From NCBI GenBank assembly GCA_020137815.1, contig CM035353.1:8401298-8465297 (forward strand): a stretch of DNA of 64,000 bases, in the 5' to 3' direction. The stretch comes from Hormiphora californensis (taxonomy: Eukaryota > Ctenophora > Tentaculata > Cydippida > Pleurobrachiidae). Shown here piece after piece: positions 1 to 54,407 of this stretch. The position numbers were made by a program, and so were the translations under genes. Position 1 is the stretch's first letter. Each line of letters starts with the position of its first letter. The notes beneath the pieces were generated by a model. The model saw nothing but the letters and a program-made list of their open reading frames with translations, searched no databases and was not told where the DNA came from.

Positions 1-8795
<8,795 letters not shown>

Positions 8796-9135
8796 CATAG
8801 TTTTATAAATTTCAACTTTTTGAGGCAGTTAATTTGTTGTGTTTTCTGTTTCTACCCATTAACCATTCATAACAATTCCTTACAACGAATGCACTTCCAA
8901 TGGGTGGGGTGGCTATATCGGAAATCCGAGGGGACGGGAACTGTGCCGGCGAGCCAGTTGTTCGGCCTTGAGCGGAGTTGTAGCGAGCGCATTTAAACGG
9001 TTTTCAGTGTGTGTGTGTGTGTGTGTATGATATATATAGCGAACGGTCCAGTCTCTCTTTCTCAACGAACAACCAACACTGGAAAGATGTCAACTTCGAG
9101 TCTTGACTTTTGTTTCTGGGAAAGTCGTGAAAAAT

Positions 9136-9653
9136 AGGGATCCCTAATAAAGTTGTGACTTGTCACTGTATAGTCGAATTTTTTATTTAAGCGACAGGCC
9201 GCCGCGCATTCAAAGAGGTCGCGCGGCGTTGTATTTGCGCGTGATAATCGAGATCGAGTTCCTGGCAATCTTAAGACTTGAACCCGGAAGCGTTGGAAAG
9301 ATAATTTCAAGACCTTTCGAACGCGAGCAAGATCAATTCTTTATCTTATCAGGAACTGGAGATATGAGCGAAAAGGTTTCTCGAATTGTCACGCGCAAAT
9401 ACAACGCCGCGCGACTTCTTTGAATGCGCGGCGGCCTGTCGCTTAAATAAAAAATTCGACTTTAGTCTTGCGGAGGCGCGGTTGTAACTTGTCACCGCGT
9501 GTGCGCGTACCAAAACGCACGTGGTTCCCACTGCGCGTAGCTGCGGCGCGGCGTAAACCATGCGGTGACAAGTTACAATCGCGCATTTTGAAGCCGCGCC
9601 GCCTCGGGAACCACATGTTTGGTGACAAGTCACAACTTTATTAGGGATCCCTA
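9136..9653. mobile_element. MITE with inverted ends AGGGATCCCTAATAAAG..., carrying a nested element
   Basis: The left end (9136-9167) and right end (9622-9653) are reverse complements (AGGGATCCCTAATAAAGTTG and continuation). A second MITE (9172-9461) sits inside. The remaining core (9467-9620) has its own inverted pair around GCGGTTGTAACTTGTCACCGC-like sequence. It is non-autonomous: no transposase frame is present. Confidence 0.8.
9172..9461. mobile_element. 290-bp MITE, copy 1 (nested)
   Basis: Terminal inverted repeats of roughly 70 bp begin AGTCGAATTTTTTATTTAAG and contain a GC-rich GGCCGCCGCGC segment. It is flanked by TA/TTA-like bases. Copy 2 at 9655-9944 looks identical in sequence and orientation. 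Confidence 0.85.
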
Positions 9654-9654
9654 T

Positions 9655-9944
9655 AGTCGAATTTTTTATTTAAGCGACAGGCCGCCGCGCATTCAAAGAG
9701 GTCGCGCGGCGTTGTATTTGCGCGTGATAATCGAGATCGAGTTCCTGGCAATCTTAAGACTTGAACCCGGAAGCGTTGGAAAGATAATTTCAAGACCTTT
9801 CGAACGCGAGCAAGATCAATTCTTTATCTTATCAGGAACTGGAGATATGAGCGAAAAGGTTTCTCGAATTGTCACGCGCAAATACAACGCCGCGCGACTT
9901 CTTTGAATGCGCGGCGGCCTGTCGCTTAAATAAAAAATTCGACT
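9655..9944. mobile_element. 290-bp MITE, copy 2 (immediately outside the enclosing element)
   Basis: Same 290-bp sequence and orientation as 9172-9461, beginning one base after the right inverted end of the enclosing MITE. The ORFs that cross both copies encode the same peptide in each, so no substitution was detected. Recent transposition or a local duplication would explain this. Confidence 0.85.
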
Positions 9945-10007
9945 TTATTGGCGCGAAGTGAATTTTAAAATTCAAAATATGAATTTGTGTGCGCGCGCAA
10001 AGTATAT

Positions 10008-10199
10008 AGTGGAAGCTCTTACGGTAATTCCCACGCCCCGTGGGAAAGTTTTCGACCGTGGGAAAGTTTTCAAACCGTGGGAAAAGAGAGATAATTTACA
10101 TACAATAACTAAGAAAAAAAGATTTATTTTTTATAGTTATTTTCCCACGGTTTGAAAACTTTCCCACGGGGCGTGGGAATTACCGTAAGAGCTTCCACT
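10008..10199. mobile_element. 192-bp hairpin MITE
   Basis: The left arm AGTGGAAGCTCTTACGGTAA (10008 on) and the right arm ending TTACCGTAAGAGCTTCCACT (10199) are perfect reverse complements. CCGTGGGAAAGTTTTC motifs repeat inside. The flanks are TA-rich. Confidence 0.8.
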
Positions 10200-12020
10200 A
10201 ATACCTTTATTGCACGGCATTAATTTGCGCGCCACTTTTCTGACGTGTCGGAGCGGACCCGGTTTTCTGTCCTGTCCCCACTCCTCCCCCGTTGAAGAAC
10301 CAAATGAAACAGCGATTTGATTGACTCTATAATTAGAAACAATATATACTATATCCAAGTCGAGTGAGTATGAATACAAAGCATATCCCAGGCTCCAAAC
10401 CAGCTCTCTCTCTCACGTGTAAACAACTCAAGAAGGAGAGAAGTATAATATTTTAGGTAATATGTTTATATAAAAAGTTATCGTATCACCCGGAATGCAT
10501 GTGTATTACCAGGTGCGCTTTAAATATTTCAAGTCACTTTAATGTTAAATAAGGAGAGACAACATCCTCTCGTCACTTCTCTCTCTCACTCTCTCTCTCT
10601 CACAAGTCAAACTCACTCGTGTCCCCTTCCCGCTCTGCAAAAAGTCTAAAAAAGGGGGAAGCTAGAGGAGGATGGGGCATACAGAATATCTGTTTACACG
10701 GTAAACTAAAGACAATTGGGGGCCACGGTTGGAACAAAAAGGGGGGAACAACAGCCAAATCAAAACCTCAGATATATATCGGGGGATTAATAACATTTTC
10801 ACACGGTCTACTGATATCTAAATTGCGGGTTACAGAAGAACACTCTTTTTCATTTTCTCTCATCCTTTATATCAAACCACAACAAGAGAGAACTAACCAA
10901 ATAACCGATGTTCATATAAAGTGGGTGGATGAATGAGAGACTACATAAGGGTTTTCTATCTTTTTTCTCGTTTTTTTAATTTAATTTTTTCCATTCTACT
11001 TCCCAGGAGAGGTTCGAGATGTGGGGAACGAAAAATAAACCTCAAAACACACACACTCAGTTAAACACACTGACAAAAAACAAACTGTAAAGAGAGTAGT
11101 TGACAAATAACTTCAAAACTTGTCCTTCCCTTGAGATTATAGTTTTAGAAATTAGAATTGGACATATTAAACAGGGAGAACAAATTGAAAAGTATCTGTC
11201 ACCCTTCACTCAAATATAACAGTTGGAGACCTCTCTCTCTCTCTCATCCTATAATATCAGTACTAAGGTGTTTGAACACATAACGCAGATCAAGGAGGTC
11301 AATACTTGTGTAGGGGGAGTGGGGTGAGAGAGGAACAGAGAGGACCTTTGCACTTGAAGAGAAAGAGGGATTCGGCCCAATACTAACCAAGATCCACCCG
11401 CTGCTCGAACTCTCTCAACTCTCACACAGGGGGCAGTTGGTCGGATTCAGGCAGGCAGCCGACCGAGGGGTGAGAGTTGGGACGAGAAGAGACAGGAATA
11501 TTTCAGGAAGATTTGGTAAGTTGAGCGAAGTGCCTCTTTCCCCAAAATAAAATGTTTAGTGCCCGAGATTGGCGTGGATTGTGCCAAAAAGGATCCAAAC
11601 TCTGCCCTCTCTCTTTCCAAGGACTTCACCTGACACAAGCACGAAAAATATATAACTGTTTTAGTTGTCTACACAAAAGTTTTAGTATTCAAGTTATTTT
11701 TAAATCTATTTTGGGTCCCCATCTTCTGAGAGGAGGAAGGGGAGGATGGTAATTTTGATTTTCTCCCCCTGATCTGGTTTCTGTGTGTTCCACAGCGGTA
11801 CACCCTCCGTACATCACAAAAGCAACAAACAACACCACAAACAACAGAAAAGAGGAACAGCAGTGCAACAATTGTTGCTGTTCCCCCGGTGAGGGGTGTT
11901 GCCATGGTGACGACAACACCCCTCACAACACCACTACTAAAGTTATCACCATGGTGACAAGAAGAAGAATAACTTACACCCCCCATCATAATACAAAACC
12001 TAACAGACACAAGAGACAGG
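10200..12020. other. Intergenic region; 3' flank of eIF4G, no gene recognised
   Basis: Long open frames here (for example 10619-10936 plus and 11669-12064 minus) have no recognisable domain, and the latter overlaps the eIF4G terminal exon in another frame. The stretch is A-rich and contains short CT runs at 10578-10603 and 11233-11243. It presumably includes the eIF4G 3' UTR, but no clear poly(A) signal could be assigned. Confidence 0.5.
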
Positions 12021-33686
<21,666 letters not shown>

Positions 33687-34588
33687 ATTTTGAGTTGTGT
33701 TGTGTTTTAAAACTGCCGGTACACTTGGTGCCGGGGGTGCGCTCAATTACTCCGATGAGTTCACCCAAGTTTAAACAGACATCACGATTAGCTCTTCCTT
33801 TCAGACGTAGAGCTCTCAAATAAATGTATTCACTACAGGGGGATACAGGGTGTCACAACAAACTATACAATCATACTATACATACAGCTAATGTACACGC
33901 AATTTAGGGTAGTACAGTGAAAGGAACGAGAAATCAACGCTTGCACAGTGTGCAGTTGGTCAGCCTGCTTCTGGCGCGCAAAGTTACCTCACCTCGATGC
34001 AGCTTCTCATTTTGAAAGTATAAAAAGCCGCGCAGTAGTAACGCGCAAATCAATGATATCGACGCGCAACGACGCGCGACCAAAAATCCTTCAAATTAAA
34101 TTCAAAATTTGCGTTCTTAAAAATTTCCACGCAGTTTGCAAATTTTTCCCAAGAATTTTGAAATTTCTAACTCTTTTAGTCTCCTTTCAAGGATGGCGCT
34201 GGGCCGCAGACCCAGCAAGTCCCTGGGTAGTACCCAGGACCAGGGGTGGCACATCTAGTCAGGAGGTATGGAAGTGAGACTCCCAAGGAGTGGGGTGCAG
34301 ACTCCAGGGTCGCAGCCCCGACGGGGGTGCAGGTGTAGGGCTGGATACTTCTCGTACCCAGGGAAGGGAGGCTCTGCAAGGAGGTGACACCGGTGCAGCA
34401 TCTGTGAAAAGATATTTACAAGATTGCAAGGGCACGGGGCAAGCAGGGTCAAGGGGATGCCAAACCTGTATTGGCGAGGCTAGAGTGCCCCTCCTCTTCG
34501 AACTCTGTCGCTATAATGGGGGCTCGACGAATGTGTTCCGACACACAAAATGCAATTTAGATTTATTAACCCTCCTTGTAATTTTAGA
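33687..34588. promoter_or_regulatory. Shared divergent promoter region of eIF4G (minus) and TTI1 (plus)
   Basis: The start codons of two housekeeping genes face away from each other across 902 bases. The interval contains a cluster of CGCGCAA/GCGCG words (33973-34082) unlike the AT-rich introns, which may mark the CpG-bearing core promoter. No TATA box was assigned. Confidence 0.5.
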
Positions 34589-46470
<11,882 letters not shown>

Positions 46471-46872
46471 ATCCTTTTTCCACTTTCTCTCTCTGTGTAT
46501 GTTCATTTCTTTCTTACTATTACTTTCTGCCCATACAAAACACCCGTGTTTCACTTTGCACACAGACAACTACCGCTGTAGCCCCGCAGAAAATAGCCGT
46601 ACTGGACAAGCCGCGGTCACACTTTTACCGATACATTGTTGTTGGGCGCGGTGCAATGAGAGGGGGACTCTCCGCGCGCGTGCTAATTCAACCGCGCGCT
46701 CAATCTGGCTTCATTCCAGGGCGCTGACAAGGGGCTACGGCAGTACAAATCATGAAAACAGGGTCTTTAAATTGGAAATTGAATTACAGATAGAACAAGG
46801 TAGATCACTTCATAAAATCAACCCCAGCCACTTTTCAGATACTATCTATCTTTCTCTCGTGGCTTACATACA

Positions 46873-46878
46873 AATAAA
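46873..46878 (+). terminator. Candidate TTI1 poly(A) signal AATAAA
   Basis: AATAAA about 400 bases after the TTI1 stop and before the convergent RB1CC1 3' end at 47053. The interval 46471-47052 shows no other gene. Confidence 0.4.
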
Positions 46879-47052
46879 GTCCAAAAACCAAAGTGTCACT
46901 TGTCACAATCTACAATCTCTTCTTCTGCTACAATCTCTGTTTGACTAACATTCCGGTGAAAACCCACCAAACCCACTAATAGTTCTTTGTTTCACACCAA
47001 CTGGCTAAATTACTGACATGTCAGACCAGTGCTCTGACTGACATTATTATCA

Positions 47053-50000
47053 TCACGAGTTCTCCTCCCCAACAGCTGCTGTAGATGCACTTGCAGTAGA
47101 TGCACCTGTAGATGAGGTAGATGCAGATGCTCTCTGCTGGGCGTATACCCTGTAAAACTTCCTTCCTTCAGGCACTTTAAATCTGTTGTTTTGTTTTCGT
47201 GCTTGACAGAACTCCTTGTCTTTTATCACACCAATCGCCCAGGGTTTTCGGCTTGGCCCCTCAAGACTAAACAGAGTAGTTAGGGGGTTAGAATAAGCAC
47301 ATTTTAGTTTTGCTAAGTGGTACGTGATACTATCTTTGAGTGTAGAAATGTATTATTACCTGAGTCCCAGTGCACCTAGATTGTCTGGATGTAGGAAGTA
47401 TTGGTACTCTGTTGCACACACGTTAGCTACTAGGTAGTTGCACTTGCTCTCGTCGTAGTAGAAAAACACGTGGTCACCTAGTGGGGAGGGGAGGGGGTTA
47501 CACCACAATGTGGGGAGGGGAGGGGGTTACACCACAATGTGGGGAGGGAGGTTAGTAGTTACACAACAATGTAAGAAGAGGGCTACACATCAAGTAGTGG
47601 GGAGGAGGGGTACAAAACAAAATGGGGGGAGTAAAAGCGTGTCAAGTAGATAGTTCCATGTAGTATTGTTAGAGCATTGGCCTGACAGCTGCAGTAGTAT
47701 AGGGAAGAAGAATTGTACCTCGTTGGAATTGTGTCACGGCTATCTCCATACACCTTGCCTTTAGTGCTCTAAGATCCTTGTTCTCAGCCTCTAACTGCCT
47801 CACCCTCTCACCCAGGTTTACATCCCCCTCATCTCCTTCCATTTCCTGGTCAGGTACAGACTCTGTAGTGGTGGTGGTGGCTCTATTGGCTGTAGCTTCC
47901 TCCAACTGTTGGGCGTATGTCTCACGTAGTGCTGTCAATTCCTCAGCAGCCCTCTATCAAGGGGAGGGGTTAGGGAGGTATTCAGTGTTTTAATATGCCC
48001 CATTCTCTACATGTGGCGATTAGATACTCAGGGCGATACTTACAGTTTTCACGTTTTTAAGATCCCGTTCACTCTCCATCTGGGCCATTCTCAATAACTC
48101 CTTGTACTCCTCTAGCGACGCAGTGAGTTCCTGGACCTGAAGATAATTTGTTATACTAAGGTTCGGAGAGGGCAGTCTTTAGTGAGACAAAGGAAGTGAG
48201 GTTGAGAATGTTAGAGGATATACCTTAGCTTCAGATAGGGATAGATTTGCTATCTTTTTGGAATTGTCATCAGCTATCTTTTCTATTGTCTCCTCCAGCT
48301 GTCCCCTATCTAGCTTCGTGTTACGTTCTAAGTCCTGTATAATCTACAAGGGTAACAGTTGGTGAGGATCATGGCATTCTAGCACTATCAAACAAGATCA
48401 GACCCCCCTCTCTTAGAACATAACAAACTCTTTACCTTGTCCATCTCGACCCACTCTCTACAAAATGTAACTGTTTACCTTGTCCTTCTCTAAACGAAGT
48501 TTCTCCAACTCAAATGTCTTCTCCTTGTCTTTCTTGTGCTCTATTTCTAGTCGGAGGTTGGTTAGCTGCTGTCTGTGTTGTTCTGTAATTGTCTGGTTGC
48601 TTCTAACCAGGTCCACCTCCCTCTGAAACAAAACACGTGGTGAAAATAGATAATAGCTAATGGGGTCTAGGGAGTTTGGTATCATTACAATCGTTACATG
48701 TTCACTATAATATACCTGTATACTCTTGACAGCTTCGTCCTTATCAGCGATGGATTTGTTAGCCTCCATGAGTTGTCTCTCCAACTTTTCTAAACTATCC
48801 TGCAACTCTTTCTTATCGTTCTTCCACCCTGGGGAGAGGGGGAGGGTTTGACACCCTTACACCGTGTCTAGCTGCCCATTGGACAAATACAGAGCGGAAA
48901 AGGAACTGTCACCATGAAATCTTACCTCGTGACTGTAATTTAAACGTCTCGTTCTCAGACTTGAGGGTGCTGATTCTAGTGTCTTTCTCACAGGCTAGTT
49001 TCTGGAAGGTAGCTCGTTCCTCTTTCACTGCCTCCATCTCCACCATCTTCCCCTTCATCTCCAACTGGAGGCTTTCCATTGTCTTTTGCAGCCTTGTTAT
49101 TTCTTCTTGCATCTGCGACACGAGAGTATAATGTGAGAACTAAATGGTGGGGTCGCGCCTGCTGGAAAGAAATCTGTACCGAAAGGACCGTGCCTGAATC
49201 AGCACTTTGCCGGAAAAATGAATATTAACCTGGACAACGCTCTCTTCTAATTCCTTGTTTGCGTCTGTCAGATTGTTCTCCCTTTCCTCAGCCCTCTGTA
49301 GGTCTCCTTCCAGTTTGAGACACCTTGCCAGTGACTCTGCGGAGGATGCAGCCATGGCAGGATCTATCACTGGTAGGGATGCCTGGGTGGATGCCTCGCT
49401 TGTTGGGGGGTTGGGGCGGGGAGTTGGTACTGTCAGATCCTGAAAAACTCTTCTTGCAAGTCCCTTCAAAAACGAAATTGGTGCGGCACGCATTCCCCCG
49501 CACTCCCCCGTCTCCGACTAACTGTTTGTGACAATTATGCAGCAGTTGTTTGTGACAATTATGCAGCAGTTGCAGTACAGTTTTGGACCAGGTGTGACAC
49601 TCGCTTGTTGGACATTTTTCTTGTTATTCTTGTTATCGCCCTCGTGTATAATAGGCGTCAGTTGCTCACAGGTCGGCCGCTAAGTTCACTTCACTGGGTA
49701 GTGTGCTCCATATAATTGACGCTCTATATAATGAGTTGTGGTGCTTCGTCATGACTGACTTTTGAGTGATTGTGGGACAGGTTGGGATTAAAAATCCTCA
49801 CCCCCCCCCCCCCCGAGTTGTTATGTTTTAACCCTCCGTTTACATTTCGGGGGCAGGGCACGCGAAACAATCTAGCTATGCAACCCCCGATCTGGTGATG
49901 TTGAACAAGCGGCCTAGCGGATGCCGCTTTGACTGACTTTCAACTTTGCCATTAGCCATTTTCAGCGTTTTGGGCAATATTTTTCGCCGCTGTGTAGTTC

Positions 50001-53000
50001 TTAATTCAGTAAAATGTGTGATTGTATTGAGGGTCTCTACCCTCTGATCTTGTTATCGGAACGTATATTTGTAATGCGTGTTATCAGAACTGTACCAACT
50101 ACCGCATCTACCTGTGCAGTGTGGACTAATAAATTAAGGTTGGCATGACGAAATACCTTTGAGATGAGCCCTTTAGCCCACGATTTGTATCGGTTAGAGA
50201 ACTTGTTCCGTCTGGCAACCTCCCCCAGGCACATACAGTACAACCTTGGTGCAATATTGATTTGTTCCAACACTGCGAACCTTCTCTTTACTCGGGTTAG
50301 ATTCTCGCAGACCATTGTTAACCGACCATCACTGTTCAGGATGTTCTTCTGGCAGTGCATCACCCAGGTTAGCCGGATCAACAGGTTCTGACACAGCTCC
50401 TGGAAAGGAGGGATGGGGTCTTATTAGGGGATGGGATGGGGTGTAAGCCGGATCAACAGGTTCTGACACAGCTCCTGGAAAGGAGGGATGGGGTCTTATT
50501 AGGGGATGGGATGGGGTGTAAGTCGGATCAACAGGTTCTGACACAGCTCCTGGAAAGGAGGGATGGGGTCTTATTAGGGGATGGGATGGGGTGTAAGTCG
50601 GATCAACAAGTTCTGACACAGCTCCTGGAAAGGAGGGATGGGGTCTTATTAAGGGATGGGATGGGGTGTAAGTCGGATCAACAAGTTCTGACACAGCTCC
50701 TGGAAAGGAGGGATGGGGTCACTCTTATTAGGGGATGGGATGGGGTGTAAGTCGGATCAACAAGTTCTGACACAGCTCCTGGAAAGGAGGGATGGGGTCT
50801 TATTAGGGGATGGGATGGGGTGTAGTCGGATCAACAAGGTTCTGAACACAGCTCCTGGAAAGGAGGGATGGGGTCTTATTAGGGGATGGGATGGGGTGTA
50901 AGTCGGATCAACAAGTTCTGACACAGCTCCTGGAAAGGAGGGATGGGGTCTTATTAGGGGATGGGATGGGGTGTAAGTCGGATCAACAAGTTCTGACACA
51001 GCTCCTGGAAAGGAGGGATGGGGTCTTATTAGGGGATGGGATGGGGTGTAAGTCGGATCAACAAGTTCTGACACAGCTCCTGGAAAGGAGGGATGGGGTC
51101 TTATTAGGGGATGGGATGGGGTGTAAGTCGGATCAACAAGTTCTGACACAGCTCCTGGAAAGGAGGGATGGGGTCTTATTAGGGGATGGGATGGGGTGTA
51201 AGTCGGATCACAGGTTCTGACACAGCTCCTGGAAAGGAGGGATGGGGTCTTATTAGGGGATGGGATGGGGTGTAAGTCGGATCAACAAGTTCTGACACAG
51301 CTCCTGGAAAGGAGGGGGTGTTTTTGAGGGTCCGATTTGTTGAAAGTTATCTCAGTTATTTGACAGTTTAAAACCAGCCAAAAACCAAATTACATCAAAT
51401 TACATTGCACCTACCACTTTAGCATTAGCGAATTTGGAGTGGTATTGTATCAGCTGTCTATTGTTACTGTGAAGTCTCTGGAGCTGTTCCCGGTGTGCGG
51501 TTATCAGGTCAGACAACACACTGACATCACCCTGGGCCATGAAGTTCTCCTGCTGGCTCCTGATCGCTGGGAGAGAGAGGGAGAGGGATGGGAGAGAGAG
51601 AGAGAGAGAAGATCGAAGCGATAGAGAGAGAGAGATCTATAGAGAGAGAGATAGATCGAGATTAGATCAGGGAGCGAAGATCGATAGAGAGAGAGAGAGA
51701 GCGTAGAATCCCCGAGCGCTCGCCTCTCTCTCTCGCGCGTCTCGCTCTCTCTCTCTCTCGATCTCCTCCGATCTGCTCGCCTCTCTAGATAGAGAGAGAG
51801 AGATAGAGAGATGAAGATAGAGAGAGAGGAGATATGGTACGACGTTTGTATACTCACTGTTTGCATTAGCCGCCTGTTCTTCACAAATCTTCTCAGTTTG
51901 TAAAATGAGATTCTGCAGGGTAAGTAGACGCTCCTCAAGACCTCGGATATCTCTCATACCTGTGAGATATCATTGTAAATAAATAACTCTGGTTTTATTA
52001 ACTAATAGCGAGGTATTAATCTTATTGTTTTGTTCAAACGCGTGGGGGGGGGGGGAGTGGGTCGAGTAAGGGATGGGTCCTGGTTACCGCCTGGTTACCC
52101 CTTGTTATCACCTAGTTACCCAACTGTTATACCTGGTGCCTGAAGGTCCATCTTCACCTTCTCCACATCCTCCTCTACACGGGGTAGGAAGGAGTTATTA
52201 ATCTGGTCCATTGCTCTGCTACACTGCATGACTAGAGATCTGAGAGAGTTCTGGGTATCCTGGGCCTCGATCCAGTGTAACAGGGATATAAACTCCTGAG
52301 AGGGAGGGAGAGAGAGAGGGGTGTGAGATGGACCTGAAGGTATGGTAAATCAGGGCGGGATATGAAGGGTGTATACAACTTACAATGCCCCCAATATATA
52401 TCAGGAAACTCATTACCTTCTCTTTATCGAATGGTCCGCCTAATCCCGGCACAGAGGGAGTGTGGGCAAGATCTGTACTGCTGGGTGAGGCACCAGGATC
52501 GGGAGCCCTCATACTCTCCGTTAATACCCAGACCCTGGTCACGAGTCAACCTGGGAGGAGGAGGGGGTTTTATTAGTATCCCGTTGAATCTGGCCGCTTA
52601 TGGATAGCTCATTATTATTATTCTCTGATATCACTCACCGGAATACTATCTAGCATAGTTGCTACTGCGCATCTTGTTGAGTATTCCCTGTGCTAGTGGT
52701 ATCTGGGAGAGGAACCTTTACATCTTCCTCAAACTGTACCAACATCGTACCTGAGAGCGATAGGAGGGGGTCAAGAGAGGGACTCAACATCGTGTGGATA
52801 AGAGTGGATGAAGGGGGGGGGTCAAGAGAGGGAAGGAGAGTGCTAAGAGGAGCGGGTCAAGAACAGAGACGCCCATTATATCAGTACATGGTCCCCCTTG
52901 TTCCTCCCTCCTCCATTTCCACCGGATGAAAGATGTTTTAATATTAAAGCCGGACTATTTGAAACCTACAGAAGTTACACCCCCACACCCTCCACACCCC

Positions 53001-54126
53001 AACACCCCTCTCTACCACGTACTGTAGTGTTCCTTGTTTTGAAGGAAAGAGTCGTACAGATCGTGGAACAGTGCCACTCGACGGTTGAATCCTGCCGTTA
53101 CCCCATCCAAGTTGTTGATGACAGCTGCCCAACCATTCCTCTGTAACTCCTGATCTTGTACCTGCAGGGATCACATTGTCAAATCAAGGAAGTGGAGGAT
53201 TGGGGATCACATTGTCAAATCAAGGGAGTGGAGGATTGGGGTTCACATTGTCAAATCAAGGGAGTGGAGGATTGTGGATCACATTGTCAAATCAAGGGAG
53301 TGGAGGATTGTGGATCACATTGTCAAATCAAGGGAGTGGAGGATTGGGGTTCGCATATTACATCAAGATCTCATACATATCACAGATATACCACATACCA
53401 GTTGTTTAGTTCGGTTGTATATTTCCTCTGAGTATTTCTGATAGTCAGCAGCTAAATCAGCCCCTGCTTTTAGCGTGTCACAGTTCTGGCCATCATTCAG
53501 ATACCGGTCTAGCTTCTCCTGAGGTCGTAGGGTTTGGTTAATTTGTCGTTAAGACCGAACGGGGTGCGAGGGTCAATAATCGTACTTTTCTGAGGTCTAT
53601 TCGGAGCTCTAATCAGGCACAAATGGCACTGATTTAGTAAGAGATATATCCAAGAATTGATGAGGGATGTATCTGTATACACTATGTAAACCTGTACAAT
53701 TACCTGTAATCTGGGATCAACAGGCAGGTTACTCTGTGCCTGTACCACGTGACACTCTATATTGCTCTTACTAAAGAGGAACAGTGGCCGCTCTGCAGTT
53801 ACAAATTGGTACACACTACACTTTGGATCGAGGGCACGTCCCTGGTATGTCAGCAGCACCTGATGGGAATAGTGGTCATTCTATTTAGGGGAAGGGAAGA
53901 TGTGAGTGTCTTCTCGATCCAAAACTCAACCGTACAATATTTAGTCTGATGCTTGATTAAACAGTAAACTAACGTCTAACAATCAATTTAAAATCATTGT
54001 TACCTGCTTGTCTAGGGGTATATCAGCTAGATTGGAGAGGTGAATCTGGAGCTCATGGACCCTCTTTGAGAGGAGGGCACTGTCTATTTTATAGAGATGC
54101 CCAGAGTCCACTAGAAACACATTCAT
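47053..54126 (-). CDS. RB1CC1: RB1-inducible coiled-coil protein 1 (FIP200), autophagy-initiation scaffold
   Basis: FIP200 binds ULK1 and recruits cargo receptors through its C-terminal claw. Exons: 54126-54004, 53859-53704, 53518-53399, 53161-53023, about 52750-52639, about 52550-52417, 52295-52133, 51959-51858, 51566-51418, 50399-50157, 49439-49230, 49112-48926, 48828-48716, 48622-48479, 48343-48224, 48136-48044, 47953-47719, 47477-47360, 47266-47053. The N-terminus (MNVFLVDSGHLYKID ... FLFSKSNIE) matches the ubiquitin-like region. RNGWAAVINNLDGV, LLHWIEAQDTQNSL and PRLYCMCLGEVARRNKF match the ATG17-like dimer region. A coiled coil follows. The claw reads YQYFLHPDNLGALGL, KPWAIGVIKDKEFCQARK, NNRFKVPEGRKFYRV. 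At about 950 residues it is shorter than the vertebrate protein (about 1,590), mainly in the middle and coiled coil. Exons at 52750-52417 need at least two frame shifts (see findings). Confidence 0.9.
50372..51320 (-). repeat. Minisatellite of about 13 copies of a 75-bp splice-acceptor unit
   Basis: The unit contains CTTTCCAG followed by the first bases of RB1CC1 exon 50399-50157 (GAGCTGTGTCAGAAC) and about 40 bases of intron. Thirteen copies of TCCTGGAAAGGAGGG were counted. Most units are 75 bp, a multiple of three, so one frame stays open through much of the array (shadow peptide SELVDPTYTPSHPLIRPHPS). The true exon frame hits TAA in every unit, so only the last acceptor is productive. Confidence 0.92.
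51575..51840. repeat. GA/GATC-rich simple sequence
   Basis: GAGA runs mixed with GATCGA and TCGATCT words form imperfect palindromes upstream of the RB1CC1 acceptor at 51567. On the sense strand the part next to the exon is polypyrimidine. Confidence 0.8.
53166..53350 (-). repeat. 37-bp minisatellite, five copies, next to an RB1CC1 acceptor
   Basis: Unit GGATCACATTGTCAAATCAA plus GGGAGTGGAGGATTGGG. The first copy touches the acceptor of exon 53161-53023. Confidence 0.9.
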
Positions 54127-54407
54127 GGCTGGGGAGGGGAAGTTGTTCCCTCTCTCTCACCACGCTGGGGAGGGATCACTTCAATTCATAGTGCTAAACT
54201 GGGGAGAGCGGGTTCGGAGGGAGTTTGGGAAGTAGTTGGGGCGAGGGGGAGTTGGGGGGGGGGGGGGTAAGGGAAGGAGTTGGGAGGGGAGTTGTTACAA
54301 ATAGTGGTGGTTGAATAAGAACAGGAAATACAGTTGTAAAAGGGTAACATCTGAATTCATCAATAAATAAACAACACCAATATAAACATCATAAAAACGT
54401 GGTCCAG

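Noticed and set aside
9160-9906. Two identical 83-residue peptides, possible paralogous genes
   Set aside because: They lie wholly within the two MITE copies and cross the inverted repeats; no domain or start context.
50041-50111. Possible extra RB1CC1 exon (acceptor ctgcacag, donor gtagag)
   Set aside because: It encodes no sequence resembling the family, and its length would put the next exon (49439-49230) out of phase, while direct splicing from 50157 keeps phase.
50329-51220. Long periodic frames on both strands; also considered as a CRISPR-like array
   Set aside because: The 75-bp unit repeats throughout with no unique spacers, and it is a splice-acceptor minisatellite in a eukaryotic gene. 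The open frame follows from the unit length being a multiple of three.
52700-52718. A genuine 19-base intron in RB1CC1
   Set aside because: Removal would restore one frame, but the same exon pair contains further frame breaks, so consensus error is the simpler explanation without cDNA.
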